Shown one piece after another: positions 16,475-26,500 of a stretch of 64,000 nucleotides of DNA. The notes under the pieces were generated by a model. The model worked only from the letters and a program-made list of their open reading frames with translations. It did not search any database and was not told the DNA's origin. How positions within the stretch are numbered: the first letter of the stretch is position 1; every line of letters begins with the position of its first letter. The stretch is from Peribacillus simplex. Lineage in GTDB: Bacteria; Bacillota; Bacilli; Bacillales; DSM-1321. A program made the translations under genes and the position numbers. The stretch spans positions 1,578,001 to 1,642,000 of the forward strand of contig NZ_CP126106.1 in NCBI RefSeq assembly GCF_030123325.1. The letters are read 5' to 3'.

Positions 16475-16945
16475 GTGTTTTATTATTTGATTGCCCTTTT
16501 GGTCATAGCTCTCGATCAGCTGACAAAATGGATGATTGTGAAAAAAATGGAGTACGGAGAAAGCATTGAAATTATTGAAAACCTTCTATATATCACCTCG
16601 CATCGTAATCGTGGGGCAGCATGGGGAATTCTACAAGGTCAAATGTGGTTTTTCTACATCATCACCATCGCTGTCATTATTGGACTTGTCTATTATATTC
16701 AGAAAATGGCGAAGGAAAGCATTTTGCTTGGAGTTGCACTTGCTCTCATGCTAGGCGGTGCGATTGGTAATTTCATCGATCGTGTTGCTCGTCAGGAAGT
16801 AGTGGATTTCGTTCATACCTATATTTTCAGCTACAGTTTCCCGGTATTTAATGTTGCTGATGCTGCGCTTTCAATTGGTGTCGGACTGCTCGTGATTCAT
16901 ATGTTTTTAGAAGAAAAAAACGCTAAGGAGAAAGATAATGGATAA
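16475..16945 (+). CDS. lspA: Lipoprotein signal peptidase (signal peptidase II)
   Basis: A 156-residue membrane aspartic protease with four transmembrane helices that removes signal peptides from diacylated prolipoproteins. The two catalytic aspartates are in GNFIDR (Asp102) and FNVADA (Asp129), the same numbering as in B. subtilis. Also conserved are LDQLTKW and NRGAAWG. GTG 16475 follows GGGGGAAA; an overlapping ATG two bases earlier is out of frame. The stop overlaps the next gene by 8 bp. Confidence 0.95.
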   Translation: MFYYLIALLVIALDQLTKWMIVKKMEYGESIEIIENLLYITSHRNRGAAWGILQGQMWFFYIITIAVIIGLVYYIQKMAKESILLGVALALMLGGAIGNFIDRVARQEVVDFVHTYIFSYSFPVFNVADAALSIGVGLLVIHMFLEEKNAKEKDNG

Positions 16946-17855
16946 AAGGTTATACAGCATCGATGAAACACTAAAAGGAGTTAGGATTGATAAGGCTCTT
17001 TCCACTTTGAATGAGGAATGGTCACGCACTCAGGTCCAGCAATGGATTAAGGATGATCATGTTTTGGTAAATGGCACGGCGATAAAGACGAATTACAAAG
17101 CTATTCCTGGCGATACAATCGAAGTGACGATTCCTGATCTTGAGGAATTGGATGCGGTAGCAGAGGAAATGGATTTGGATATCTATTATGAAGATAAAGA
17201 TGTACTAGTTGTTAATAAACCAAGCGGCATGGTCGTCCATCCGGCACCGGGACATGTATCTGGCACGCTTGTAAATGGATTGATGGCTCACTGCAAGGAT
17301 CTTTCTGGAATTAACGGAGTCATGCGGCCTGGAATCGTCCATCGGATCGATAAGGATACATCAGGTTTATTGATGGTTGCCAAAAATGATATGGCACATG
17401 AGAAACTGGTACAGCAGCTTGTTGACAAAACGGTTACCCGTAAGTATCAAGCTGTAGTTCATGGTGTGATCCCCCATGACTTCGGAACGATCGATGCACC
17501 GATCGGCCGCGATAAAAAAGATCGCCAAAGCATGACTGTCACAGATTCGAATTCCAAAAATGCTGTCACGCATTTTCGTGTCATCGAACGCTTCAAAGCT
17601 TTCACTTTGGTGGAATGCCAGCTTGAAACAGGAAGAACACATCAAATCCGTGTTCACATGAAATACATTGGCTTCCCACTGGCTGGAGATCCTAAATATG
17701 GTCCGAAAAAGACGCTGAAATTAGATGGACAAGCGTTGCACGCGGGTCTTCTAGGTTTCATTCATCCACGTACAAATGAGTATATGGAGTTCGAAGCTCC
17801 GATCCCGGAAGAGTTTGAAAATCTAATTAATCAATTGCGTAGAAGTAAGGATTGA
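16938..17855 (+). CDS. ylyB: RluA/RluD family 23S rRNA pseudouridine synthase
   Basis: A 305-residue enzyme with an N-terminal S4 domain (about 15-65) and a pseudouridine synthase domain. The catalytic aspartate is in HRIDKDTSGL (Asp138). The GRTHQIRVHM motif is also present. By family it isomerises uridines in 23S rRNA, probably in the RluD-type positions; the exact target is not shown by sequence alone. It follows lspA with an 8-bp overlap, and its stop lies within the pyr promoter. Confidence 0.92.
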   Translation: MDKRLYSIDETLKGVRIDKALSTLNEEWSRTQVQQWIKDDHVLVNGTAIKTNYKAIPGDTIEVTIPDLEELDAVAEEMDLDIYYEDKDVLVVNKPSGMVVHPAPGHVSGTLVNGLMAHCKDLSGINGVMRPGIVHRIDKDTSGLLMVAKNDMAHEKLVQQLVDKTVTRKYQAVVHGVIPHDFGTIDAPIGRDKKDRQSMTVTDSNSKNAVTHFRVIERFKAFTLVECQLETGRTHQIRVHMKYIGFPLAGDPKYGPKKTLKLDGQALHAGLLGFIHPRTNEYMEFEAPIPEEFENLINQLRRSKD

Positions 17856-17880
17856 CAAATTCGTTTTTCTGATATATTAT
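17852..17880 (+). promoter_or_regulatory. pyr operon promoter
   Basis: TTGACA (17852-17857) and TATTAT (17875-17880) are 17 bp apart. The -35 overlaps the stop codon of the preceding gene. An alternative -10 TATAAT at 17878-17883 would give a 20-bp spacer. Confidence 0.75.
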
Positions 17881-17894
17881 AATAACAACTTAAC

Positions 17895-18007
17895 AAGAAC
17901 CTTTAACACAGTACAGAGAGACTGAGAAGGAAACGGATACGCAAAGTGGGATAACCATGCCCATGGCGATAAAATCCTCATGCCTTCTTGGCATGAGGAT
18001 TTTTTGT
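17895..18007 (+). promoter_or_regulatory. PyrR attenuator 1 (operon leader)
   Basis: The PyrR-binding loop CAGTACAGAGAGACTGAG spans about 17909-17926 and departs slightly from the consensus ARUCCNGNGAGGYU. The terminator is an uninterrupted stem, AAAATCCTCATGCC (17971-17984) with GGCATGAGGATTTT (17990-18003), followed by more T. UMP-bound PyrR stabilises the anti-antiterminator and so favours termination. The frame open through the terminator hairpin is not thought to be coding. Confidence 0.92.
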
Positions 18008-18039
18008 TGAAATTGACCTATCAGAAAAAAGGAATCGGG

Positions 18040-18594
18040 GTGGCCGACGTGTTGAATGAGAAAGCCATAGTACTTGATGAGAAGGCCATTAGCAGAGCCT
18101 TGACGAGAATTGCCCATGAAATTATTGAGAAAAATAAGGGTATTGAGGATTGCGTCTTAATCGGGATACGCACTCGCGGGATTTTCCTCGCAGACCGACT
18201 TGCAAAGCGCATCAATCAAATAGAAGGCAAGGAAATAGAACTTGGTGAACTGGATATTACACTTTATCGCGATGACCTTTCGAAAAAGACCAATGATGGG
18301 GAACCCATCGTAAAAGGCTCAGACATTCCGGTCAACATCACTGACAAGAAAGTGATTTTAGTGGATGATGTTCTTTTCACAGGCAGAACCGTTAGAGCGG
18401 CAATGGATGCTCTGGTGGATTTGGGAAGACCTTCGCAGATCCAGCTCGCCGTATTAGTAGATAGGGGACATAGGGAATTGCCGATTCGCGCGGATTTTGT
18501 CGGGAAAAATGTACCGACTTCCCAATCTGAAAAAATTACAGTTACTTTAACAGAAGTAGATCTAGTAGATCAAGTTACTATATTAGAAAACTAA
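18040..18594 (+). CDS. pyrR: Bifunctional PyrR: pyr RNA-binding attenuation protein and uracil phosphoribosyltransferase
   Basis: A 184-residue PRTase-fold protein that binds the three pyr leader sites when UMP is high and also has uracil phosphoribosyltransferase activity. The PRPP motif is VILVDDVLFTGRTVRA. The RNA-binding surface residues of the family (TRIAHE region, RGHRELPIRAD) are conserved. GTG 18040 is chosen for its AAAGGA ribosome-binding site; TTG 18052 aligns better with the B. subtilis N-terminus and is an alternative. Frame open upstream to 17980 runs through the attenuator and is rejected as start. Confidence 0.94.
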   Translation: MADVLNEKAIVLDEKAISRALTRIAHEIIEKNKGIEDCVLIGIRTRGIFLADRLAKRINQIEGKEIELGELDITLYRDDLSKKTNDGEPIVKGSDIPVNITDKKVILVDDVLFTGRTVRAAMDALVDLGRPSQIQLAVLVDRGHRELPIRADFVGKNVPTSQSEKITVTLTEVDLVDQVTILEN

Positions 18595-18617
18595 ACAACA
18601 TGAAAATTTCATATTAC

Positions 18618-18737
18618 CCTTTTAAAGACAGTCCAGAGAGGCTGGCAAAGGGGAGTCAATCGGGAGAGCTCTGCCTACGCATAGGCATTCGCCTTCTGAG
18701 AAACCCTCTTTGTATATTGCAAAGAGGGTTTTTGCAG
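18618..18737 (+). promoter_or_regulatory. PyrR attenuator 2 (pyrR-pyrP)
   Basis: CCCTTTTAAAGACAGTCC continues into AGAGAGGCTGGCAAAGGG (18618-18652), an excellent match to the PyrR anti-antiterminator. The terminator stem is AAACCCTCTTTG (18701-18712) with CAAAGAGGGTTT (18720-18731), followed by TT. Confidence 0.92.
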
Positions 18738-18770
18738 TTTTGATGGAATTTTCATGAGGGGGATACGGAA

Positions 18771-20060
18771 ATGGAAGAAACTAAAAGGGACATCGTACTG
18801 GATGTCGAGGACGTGCCAAAGGCTGGGCAGTGGATTACGTTAAGCATCCAGCATTTGTTCGCCATGTTCGGTGCAACGGTACTGGTGCCATTCTTGGTAG
18901 GATTAAGCCCGGCGGTAGCACTGGTTTCAAGCGGATTGGGCACACTTTCATACTTATTGATAACCAAAGGTAAGATACCAGCATATCTCGGTTCATCTTT
19001 CGCCTTCATTACGCCAATCATCGCGGCTAAGGCTCTAGGAGGTCCGGAAGCGGCCATGATCGGCTGTTTTGCAGCAGGGTTCATATATGGGATAGTAGCT
19101 TTGATTATCCAAAAAGTCGGATTGAGCTGGTTGATGAACATACTTCCTCCGGTTGTGGTGGGTCCGGTGATTATCGTAATCGGGTTAAGCCTTGCCGGTA
19201 CGGCCGTGGACATGGCAATGTATGATCCACAAGATAAATACAGCGTCACATATATAGTGATAGCGCTGATCACTTTAGCGGTAACCATCATCTGTAACGT
19301 GTTCTTTAAGGGATTCATTAACTTGATCCCCATTTTAATCGGAATCATAGTCGGCTACGGCTGTTCGGCTGTTGCAGGAATAATCGATTATGAACCGATC
19401 AAGTCAGCACAATGGTGGGAAATGCCTGAATTCATGTTTCCATATGTAACCTATACACCGTCCTTCTCATGGGAAGTCATTGCCATCATGGTACCGGTCG
19501 CCATCGTAACTTTATCAGAACATATCGGACACCAGATGGTACTGAGCAAAGTAGTCGGCAGAAATTTTTTGGAAAATCCCGGTTTGCATCGCTCGATTTT
19601 AGGAGATGGAGCAGGAATCATGATTGGTTCCTTAATCGGTGGGCCGCCGCTGACATCATATGGCGAGAATATTGGGGTCCTGACTATGACAAAGGCGTAC
19701 AGTGTGTATATCATCGGTGGGGCCGCATTGACAGCAATCATCTTTGGCTTTAACGGGAAGATTTCAGCAGTCATCAGCTCGATACCTACAGCTGTGATGG
19801 GCGGCATTTCCATCTTGCTCTTCGGTATCATCGCATCAAGTGGATTGAGGATGCTGATTGATAATAAGGTCGATTTTGACAAGAAAAGGAACCTGATGAT
19901 AGCTTCAGTCATCCTGGTGTTAGGAATCGGAGGAGCGTTCGTACAACTATCGGAAACGGTATCGCTTTCCGGAATGGCACTTTCAGCCATCGTCGGAATC
20001 CTTCTTAACTTGATTCTTCCGGACCGTGAAAAAATATCCGGAGATATATTTGAAAAATAA
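18771..20060 (+). CDS. pyrP: Uracil permease
   Basis: A 429-residue uracil:proton symporter of the NCS2/UraA family with about 14 transmembrane segments. Conserved regions include FGATVLVPFLVGLSP near the N-terminus and the substrate-site region ALSEH-like VTLSEHIGHQ. It brings in uracil for salvage and is regulated by its own attenuator. Ribosome-binding site GAGGGGG. The gene lies between pyrR and pyrB, the standard position. Confidence 0.95.
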   Translation: MEETKRDIVLDVEDVPKAGQWITLSIQHLFAMFGATVLVPFLVGLSPAVALVSSGLGTLSYLLITKGKIPAYLGSSFAFITPIIAAKALGGPEAAMIGCFAAGFIYGIVALIIQKVGLSWLMNILPPVVVGPVIIVIGLSLAGTAVDMAMYDPQDKYSVTYIVIALITLAVTIICNVFFKGFINLIPILIGIIVGYGCSAVAGIIDYEPIKSAQWWEMPEFMFPYVTYTPSFSWEVIAIMVPVAIVTLSEHIGHQMVLSKVVGRNFLENPGLHRSILGDGAGIMIGSLIGGPPLTSYGENIGVLTMTKAYSVYIIGGAALTAIIFGFNGKISAVISSIPTAVMGGISILLFGIIASSGLRMLIDNKVDFDKKRNLMIASVILVLGIGGAFVQLSETVSLSGMALSAIVGILLNLILPDREKISGDIFEK

Positions 20061-20083
20061 GATACTGCATCAAAACAATAAAT

Positions 20084-20219
20084 CACCTTTTAAAAGAAGT
20101 CCAGAGAGGCTTAAAAGGGTGTTGCTGTAAAGAATGTGAACGGGGTAAAGTGTTAACCATTCCGTATCCTCACACTCTTTATGACCTACACCCTGTCCTT
20201 AATGGCGGGGTATTTTTTA
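20084..20219 (+). promoter_or_regulatory. PyrR attenuator 3 (pyrP-pyrB)
   Basis: The PyrR site (20084-20121) has outer arms ACCTTTTAA and TTAAAAGGGT flanking AGTCCAGAGAGGCT. The terminator is ACCCTGTC (20190-20197) with GGCGGGGT (20204-20211), two G-U pairs and a six-base loop, then ATTTTTT. Its 3' arm can alternatively form a second hairpin with 20222-20227. Confidence 0.88.
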
Positions 20220-20254
20220 TGCCCCGCATCACAAATGTGAAAGGAGCAGGATCG

Positions 20255-21190
20255 ATGAAAAAATTATTGACCATGAATGAATTGACTTTATCTGATATTG
20301 AAAGAATTTTACATGAGGCAGAGTGTTTTGCAAACGGATCTAGCTGGAATCCAAAGCAGCAGACCACAGTTGCCAATCTCTTCTTTGAACCAAGTACACG
20401 TACAAAATCAAGCTTTGAAATGGCTGAAAGAAAATTGGGACTTGAGGTCATTCCTTTTGATGCGGGTACATCATCCGTATTGAAAGGTGAAACCTTATAT
20501 GACACTGTTAAAACGTTAGAAGCAATAGGTGTAAATGCCTTGATCATCCGCCATGAACAGGATAATTATTTCGACGAATTGAATGAGAAGATCGGGATTC
20601 CAATAATCAATGCAGGGGATGGCTGCGGAAATCATCCAACCCAATCATTACTGGACTTATTGACGATAAAACAAGAGTTTAAAAGTTTCAAAGGTCTGAA
20701 GATTGCCATAATCGGTGATGTGAGGCATAGCCGGGTTGCGAAATCGAATGCAGAAGCATTAACACGTTTAGGGGCGAATGTCGTATTTTCGGGTCCTCCT
20801 GAATGGTTCGACAGATCAAACAGTTTAGGAAGGTATGAAGACATCGACCATGCGGTAGCTACCTCGGATGTGGTCATGCTGCTCAGAATACAGCATGAAA
20901 GGCATATTGAAAAATACGATCAGGCAAATGGAGATTATCTGGAAAGTTTCGGCCTGACCAAACAACGTGAAAAAAATATGAAACCGGATGCGATCATCAT
21001 GCATCCTGCACCAATAAACCGCGGTGTTGAAATAGACAGTGATTTAGTCGAATGCAGCCGCTCAAGAATTTTTAAACAAATGGAGAATGGCGTGTTCATC
21101 AGAATGGCTGTATTAAAAAATGTGCTTGAACAATCCGAAGGGGGAAACATTCATGAAAACAGTAATCAAAAATGGAGTATTGCTAGATAA
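20255..21190 (+). CDS. pyrB: Aspartate carbamoyltransferase, catalytic chain
   Basis: A 311-residue enzyme that condenses carbamoyl phosphate and aspartate, the committed step of pyrimidine synthesis. The carbamoyl phosphate motif FFEPSTRT is at 43-50; NHPTQSLLD and HPAPINRGVEID are also present. No regulatory chain gene is nearby, as expected for Bacillus. ATG 20255 follows AAAGGAG; open frame upstream lies in the attenuator. The 3' end runs 38 bp into pyrC, giving a tail slightly longer than usual. Confidence 0.95.
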   Translation: MKKLLTMNELTLSDIERILHEAECFANGSSWNPKQQTTVANLFFEPSTRTKSSFEMAERKLGLEVIPFDAGTSSVLKGETLYDTVKTLEAIGVNALIIRHEQDNYFDELNEKIGIPIINAGDGCGNHPTQSLLDLLTIKQEFKSFKGLKIAIIGDVRHSRVAKSNAEALTRLGANVVFSGPPEWFDRSNSLGRYEDIDHAVATSDVVMLLRIQHERHIEKYDQANGDYLESFGLTKQREKNMKPDAIIMHPAPINRGVEIDSDLVECSRSRIFKQMENGVFIRMAVLKNVLEQSEGGNIHENSNQKWSIAR

Positions 21191-22439
21191 TCAAAACTCA
21201 TTCAAAAAAGCGGACATTGAAATGGAAGGCAAGGTCATCACAAAAATCGGCGAGAACTTGGCAACGGAAAATTGTAAAGTAGTTGACGCTGAAGGGTTAC
21301 TTATTACTTCAGGCTTCGTTGACCTGCATGTCCATTTACGCGAACCGGGCGGTGAACATAAAGAAACAATCGCAAGTGGAACGCTTGCAGCGGCAAGAGG
21401 CGGTTTCACTACGGTAGCGGCGATGCCCAATACAAGGCCAGTTCCCGATACAGTGGAAAACCTTGAAGCGCTTAACCGGAAAATTGAAGAAACGGCTCAT
21501 GTCAGGGTACTTCCATATGCATCCATTACGATTAGGGAAGCAGGCAAGGAGTTGACCGACTTTTCTTCATTAAAACAAACGGGTGCTTTCGCCTTTACGG
21601 ACGATGGCGTGGGAATTCAAGAAGCCGGGATGATGCTGGAAGCGATGAAACGGGCAGCCGCTCAAGATATGGCCATAGTTGCTCATTGTGAAGACAATAG
21701 CTTAATCAATAAAGGCTCCGTCCATGAAGGTAGATTCTCAAAAGAACAGGGAATCAATGGAATTCCGTCCGTATGTGAAGCTGTACATATTGCCCGGGAT
21801 ATCCTCCTTGCTGAAGCGGCGGATTGCCATTATCACGTTTGCCATATATCGACGAAGGAATCGGTAAGGACGGTAAGGGATGCCAAACGCGCCGGTATCC
21901 GCGTCACAGCCGAAGTTACACCACATCACTTATTATTGTGTGAAGATGATATACCGGGACTTGATACGAATTATAAAATGAACCCACCATTAAGGGGCCG
22001 TGAAGATCGGGATGCATTGATAGAAGGATTGCATGACGGAACCATCGATTTTATAGCAACAGACCATGCCCCGCATGCGGCAGAGGAAAAAGCGCAGGGA
22101 ATGCAGCTGGCTCCTTTCGGAATAGTGGGATTGGAAACTGCCTTCCCGCTGCTTTACACCGAATTGGTTAAAAAGGGCGTCATTACATTAAAGCAATTGA
22201 TCGATTTCATGACTATCAAACCATCTGAAAGTTTCTCCCTTCCTTATGGAGAGCTAAAGGAAGGTGCCATTGCGGATATCGTGCTCATCGATTTGGAAAC
22301 AGAAAAAGAAATTAATGCTGAAGAGTTTGCTTCAAAAGGAAAAAATACACCTTTTAATGAAAAGAAATGTTATGGCTGGCCAGTCATGACGATTGCAGAA
22401 GGAAAAATAGCTTGGGAAAAAGGACGTGTTCAAGGATGA
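21153..22439 (+). CDS. pyrC: Dihydroorotase
   Basis: A 428-residue zinc amidohydrolase that cyclises carbamoyl aspartate to dihydroorotate. Metal ligands are in DLHVHLREPG (His59, His61), with His in IVAHCED and VCHIST, and the catalytic Asp is in ATDHAPH (Asp304). ATG 21153 follows AAGGGGG and lies inside the pyrB reading frame. The stop overlaps the carA start as ATGA. Confidence 0.95.
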   Translation: MKTVIKNGVLLDNQNSFKKADIEMEGKVITKIGENLATENCKVVDAEGLLITSGFVDLHVHLREPGGEHKETIASGTLAAARGGFTTVAAMPNTRPVPDTVENLEALNRKIEETAHVRVLPYASITIREAGKELTDFSSLKQTGAFAFTDDGVGIQEAGMMLEAMKRAAAQDMAIVAHCEDNSLINKGSVHEGRFSKEQGINGIPSVCEAVHIARDILLAEAADCHYHVCHISTKESVRTVRDAKRAGIRVTAEVTPHHLLLCEDDIPGLDTNYKMNPPLRGREDRDALIEGLHDGTIDFIATDHAPHAAEEKAQGMQLAPFGIVGLETAFPLLYTELVKKGVITLKQLIDFMTIKPSESFSLPYGELKEGAIADIVLIDLETEKEINAEEFASKGKNTPFNEKKCYGWPVMTIAEGKIAWEKGRVQG

Positions 22440-23542
22440 AAAGACAGCTAATTTTAGAAGACGGGACAGTATTCCTTGGGGAAGCATTCGGAGGGGACGT
22501 AGAAAAAATAGGTGAAGTCGTTTTTAACACAGGAATGACGGGGTACCAGGAGATTCTATCCGATCCATCATATTGCGGTCAAATCGTTACACTTACGTAT
22601 CCATTAATCGGGAACTACGGGATAAACCGGGATGACTTTGAATCCATCAATCCAGCGATAGCAGGATTCGTCGTTAAGGAAACCGCAGAATTTCCTTCCA
22701 ACTGGCGAAACCAATTATCACTTGATGAATATCTGAAAATGAAGAACATACCTGGAATAAGCGGAATCGATACGAGAAAGCTGACAAGAATCATCAGGAA
22801 ATCAGGTGCACTTAAAGGGGCGCTCTGCAATATCAATAAAGATGCAAAAGAAGTGGTTTCCCAGTTGAAAGCAACTGTGATTCCTTCCAATCAAGTGAAA
22901 CAGGTTTCAACAAAAGCACCTTATTCCAGCCCGGGCAGAGGCCCGCGGGTAGTTCTTGTGGACTATGGCATGAAGCATGGGATTTTGCGTGAGCTGACGA
23001 AGCGCGGCTGTGATGTCGTGGTTGTGCCTTATAACGTCACGGCCGAAGAAGTGATGCAATATCATCCGGATGGCGTGATGCTTTCAAATGGTCCTGGAGA
23101 TCCGAAAAGTGTTCTTGAGACGCTTGAAATGATCCGTACAATCCAAACTCAAGTGCCATTATTCGGAATCTGTTTAGGACATCAATTATTCGCACTTGCA
23201 AACGGGGCGGATACGGAAAAATTAAAATTCGGCCATCGAGGTTCTAATCATCCGGTTAGGGACCTTCGTACCGGAAAGGTATCCATCACATCTCAAAATC
23301 ACGGATATACAGTAGAAGAGCTTTCCATTGAAAATACAGATCTTATTGTGACACATACAGCATTGAATGATGATACGATTGAAGGTCTGCGCCATAAAAA
23401 GTATCCGGCTTTCACCGTACAATATCACCCGGAAGCATCACCAGGGCCGGAAGATGCCAACTACTTATTCAATGAATTCTTACAAATGATTGAAGCTGCA
23501 ACCAACAAGGGGGAAAAAACATGCCAAAACGCACTGATATAA
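22436..23542 (+). CDS. pyrAA: Carbamoyl phosphate synthase small subunit (pyrimidine-specific)
   Basis: A 368-residue glutamine amidotransferase subunit that supplies ammonia to PyrAB. The class I GATase triad is visible: Cys246 in GICLGHQ, and His and Glu in QYHPEASPGP near 330. The N-terminal domain begins MKRQLILEDGTVFLGEAFGG. ATG 22436 overlaps the pyrC TGA. The stop lies 22 bp inside pyrAB. Confidence 0.95.
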   Translation: MKRQLILEDGTVFLGEAFGGDVEKIGEVVFNTGMTGYQEILSDPSYCGQIVTLTYPLIGNYGINRDDFESINPAIAGFVVKETAEFPSNWRNQLSLDEYLKMKNIPGISGIDTRKLTRIIRKSGALKGALCNINKDAKEVVSQLKATVIPSNQVKQVSTKAPYSSPGRGPRVVLVDYGMKHGILRELTKRGCDVVVVPYNVTAEEVMQYHPDGVMLSNGPGDPKSVLETLEMIRTIQTQVPLFGICLGHQLFALANGADTEKLKFGHRGSNHPVRDLRTGKVSITSQNHGYTVEELSIENTDLIVTHTALNDDTIEGLRHKKYPAFTVQYHPEASPGPEDANYLFNEFLQMIEAATNKGEKTCQNALI

Positions 23543-26500
23543 AAAGCATCCTAGTAATTGGTTCCGGTCCGATCGTCATCGGACAGGCCGCCGAGTTCGA
23601 TTATGCAGGAACCCAAGCGTGTATAGCCTTAAAAGAAGAAGGTTATCGAGTGATCCTGATTAACTCTAACCCTGCTACAATCATGACAGACAGTGAAATG
23701 GCTGACGCCGTTTATATCGAACCGATCACATTGGAATTTGTCAGCAAAATCATTCGTAAAGAGCGCCCGGATGCACTGTTACCTACCTTGGGCGGACAGA
23801 CTGGCTTGAACATGGCAGTCGAGCTTGCCGAATCAGGAATCCTGGAAGAATGCAATGTACAGATTCTTGGGACCAAACTTTCAGCTATCCAACAAGCGGA
23901 AGACCGTGACCTTTTCCGTACGCTAATGAACGATCTAGGGGAACCTGTACCTGATAGCGACATCATTCATAACTTGGAAGAGGCTTATACATTTGTTGAA
24001 CGAGTCGGCTACCCAGTCATTGTTCGTCCTGCCTTCACGCTTGGCGGAACAGGCGGTGGGATTTGTGATAACGAAGAGCAGCTTATCGAGATTGTTGAGG
24101 GTGGCCTGAAAAGCAGCCCGGTACACCAATGTCTGCTTGAGAAGAGCATTGCCGGTTTCAAAGAAGTGGAATATGAAGTGATGCGTGATTCAAATGATAA
24201 TGCGATAGTCGTTTGTAATATGGAAAACTTCGATCCTGTCGGTGTCCATACAGGCGATTCAATTGTTGCCGCACCAAGCCAAACATTAAGTGACAGAGAG
24301 TACCAAATGCTTCGAAATACGTCATTGAAGATTATCCGTGCCTTGAAGATTGAGGGCGGGTGTAATGTTCAGCTGGCGCTAGATCCAAACAGCTATCAAT
24401 ATTATGTCATTGAAGTGAACCCAAGGGTCAGCCGTTCGTCGGCACTTGCTTCAAAAGCAACAGGATATCCAATTGCAAAGCTTGCAGCAAAGATAGCCGT
24501 TGGTTTGACGCTCGATGAAATGATGAACCCTGTCACTGGCAAAACCTATGCCAGCTTTGAACCGGCACTGGACTATGTCGTTACGAAAATTCCGCGCTGG
24601 CCATTCGATAAGTTCGAAAGCGCCAACCGTAGGCTTGGGACCCAAATGAAGGCGACCGGAGAAGTCATGGCAATCGGCCGTACATTCGAGGAATCGATCT
24701 TAAAGGCTGTCCGTTCCCTTGAGGCGGGCATATACCATCTTAATTTGAATGATGAGTTTGAAGATGGAAAAATAGAGAAACGGATCCGAAAAGCGGGAGA
24801 TGAACGGTTATTCTATATCGGTGAAGCGTTAAGAAGGGGAATAACGATCGAAACAATACACGAATGGAGCCAGATCGATTTATTCTTCTTGCATAAGTTG
24901 GAAAAGATAATCGACTTTGAAAAGCAGCTTAAAGAACATTCTTTTGATTGTGAAGTATTGCAAAAGGCTAAAGAACTAGGGTTTTCTGACAAAACGATTG
25001 CAGAAATATGGGGAGTTCCCGAAATTGACGTCTATGAGTACCGGAAACAGCAAGGAATCATCCCTGTTTACAAAATGGTCGATACATGTGCTGCGGAATT
25101 CGAATCGGAAACACCGTACTTTTATGGGACATACGAAGATGAGAATGAATCCATCGTTACTGACAAGAAAAGTGTCATTGTTCTGGGATCAGGCCCAATT
25201 AGGATAGGGCAAGGAGTAGAGTTTGATTATGCGACCGTACATTCGGTATGGGCCATTAAAGAAGCGGGATATGAAGCGATCATCATTAACAACAATCCTG
25301 AAACAGTTTCGACGGATTTCAGTATCTCCGACAAACTTTATTTCGAACCATTGACTATTGAAGATGTCATGCATGTCATCGATTTGGAAAAACCGGAAGG
25401 GGTCATCGTCCAGTTTGGTGGACAGACGGCAATCAACCTTGCAGATGGTCTTGTTGAAAGAGGAGTGAAGATCCTTGGTACTTCACTTGAAGATCTGGAT
25501 AGAGCGGAAAATCGCAATAAATTCGAAAGAGCACTTAAGGATTTAGGCATTCCGCAGCCAAAGGGTAAAACCGCAACATCGGTTGATGAAGCGATCGTCA
25601 TCGCTGAAGATATTGGATATCCGGTTTTAGTAAGGCCATCGTATGTTCTCGGCGGAAGAGCGATGGAAATCGTCTATAAACAAGAAGAATTGCTGCATTA
25701 CATGAAAAACGCCGTGAAAATAAATCCGGATCATCCTGTCCTGATAGACCGCTACTTAACGGGTAAGGAAATCGAAGTCGATGGAATTTCCGATGGGGAA
25801 ACGGTCGTTATCCCTGGAATCATGGAGCATATCGAACGTGCCGGCGTCCATTCAGGTGATTCGATTGCAGTCTATCCGCCTCAAAACTTAACGGAAAAAC
25901 AAAAAGAAGTAATCATCGATTATACGACCCGATTGGCAAAAGGTTTGAATATAATTGGTCTCTTGAACATTCAATATGTCATCAGCAATGAAGAAGTTTA
26001 TGTGATTGAAGTAAATCCACGTTCAAGCCGAACCGTTCCATTCTTAAGTAAAATTACGAACGTGCCGATGGCTAACTTAGCCACGAAGGTCATCTTGGGC
26101 CACACACTTGAAAGCCAAGGTTACAAATCGGGGTTAGTGCCAGAACAAACTGGGGTCTATGTGAAAGTGCCGGTCTTCTCTTTTGCAAAATTAAGAGGTG
26201 TGGACATCTCACTCGGACCTGAAATGAAATCGACTGGTGAAGTAATGGGGAAAGATAGCACCCTTGAAAAGGCTTTATACAAAGGGCTGGTCGCTTCCGG
26301 TTTCAAAATTAAGGGGCATGGTTCGGTGTTATTGACGATATCTGATAAAGATAAGCAAGAAGCGCTACTTTTAGCAAGACGTTTCCATAATATCGGTTTC
26401 AAGCTGATAGCCACCAGCGGAACCGCTGCCTTATTGAAACAATCCGGCATCCCTGCTGCGATTGTCGGTAAAATTGGCGAAGAAGGTACGAACCTGCTGG

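Noticed and set aside
17980..18039. N-terminal extension of pyrR through the attenuator
   Set aside because: The ATG lies inside the terminator hairpin and the extra residues are absent from relatives.
18752..19348. 198-residue open frame antisense to pyrP
   Set aside because: It mirrors the hydrophobic codon pattern of pyrP, has no ribosome-binding site and no family resemblance; pyrP itself is certain.
19451..20086. 211-residue open frame antisense to the 3' half of pyrP
   Set aside because: Shadow of pyrP codons, low-complexity composition and no start signal.
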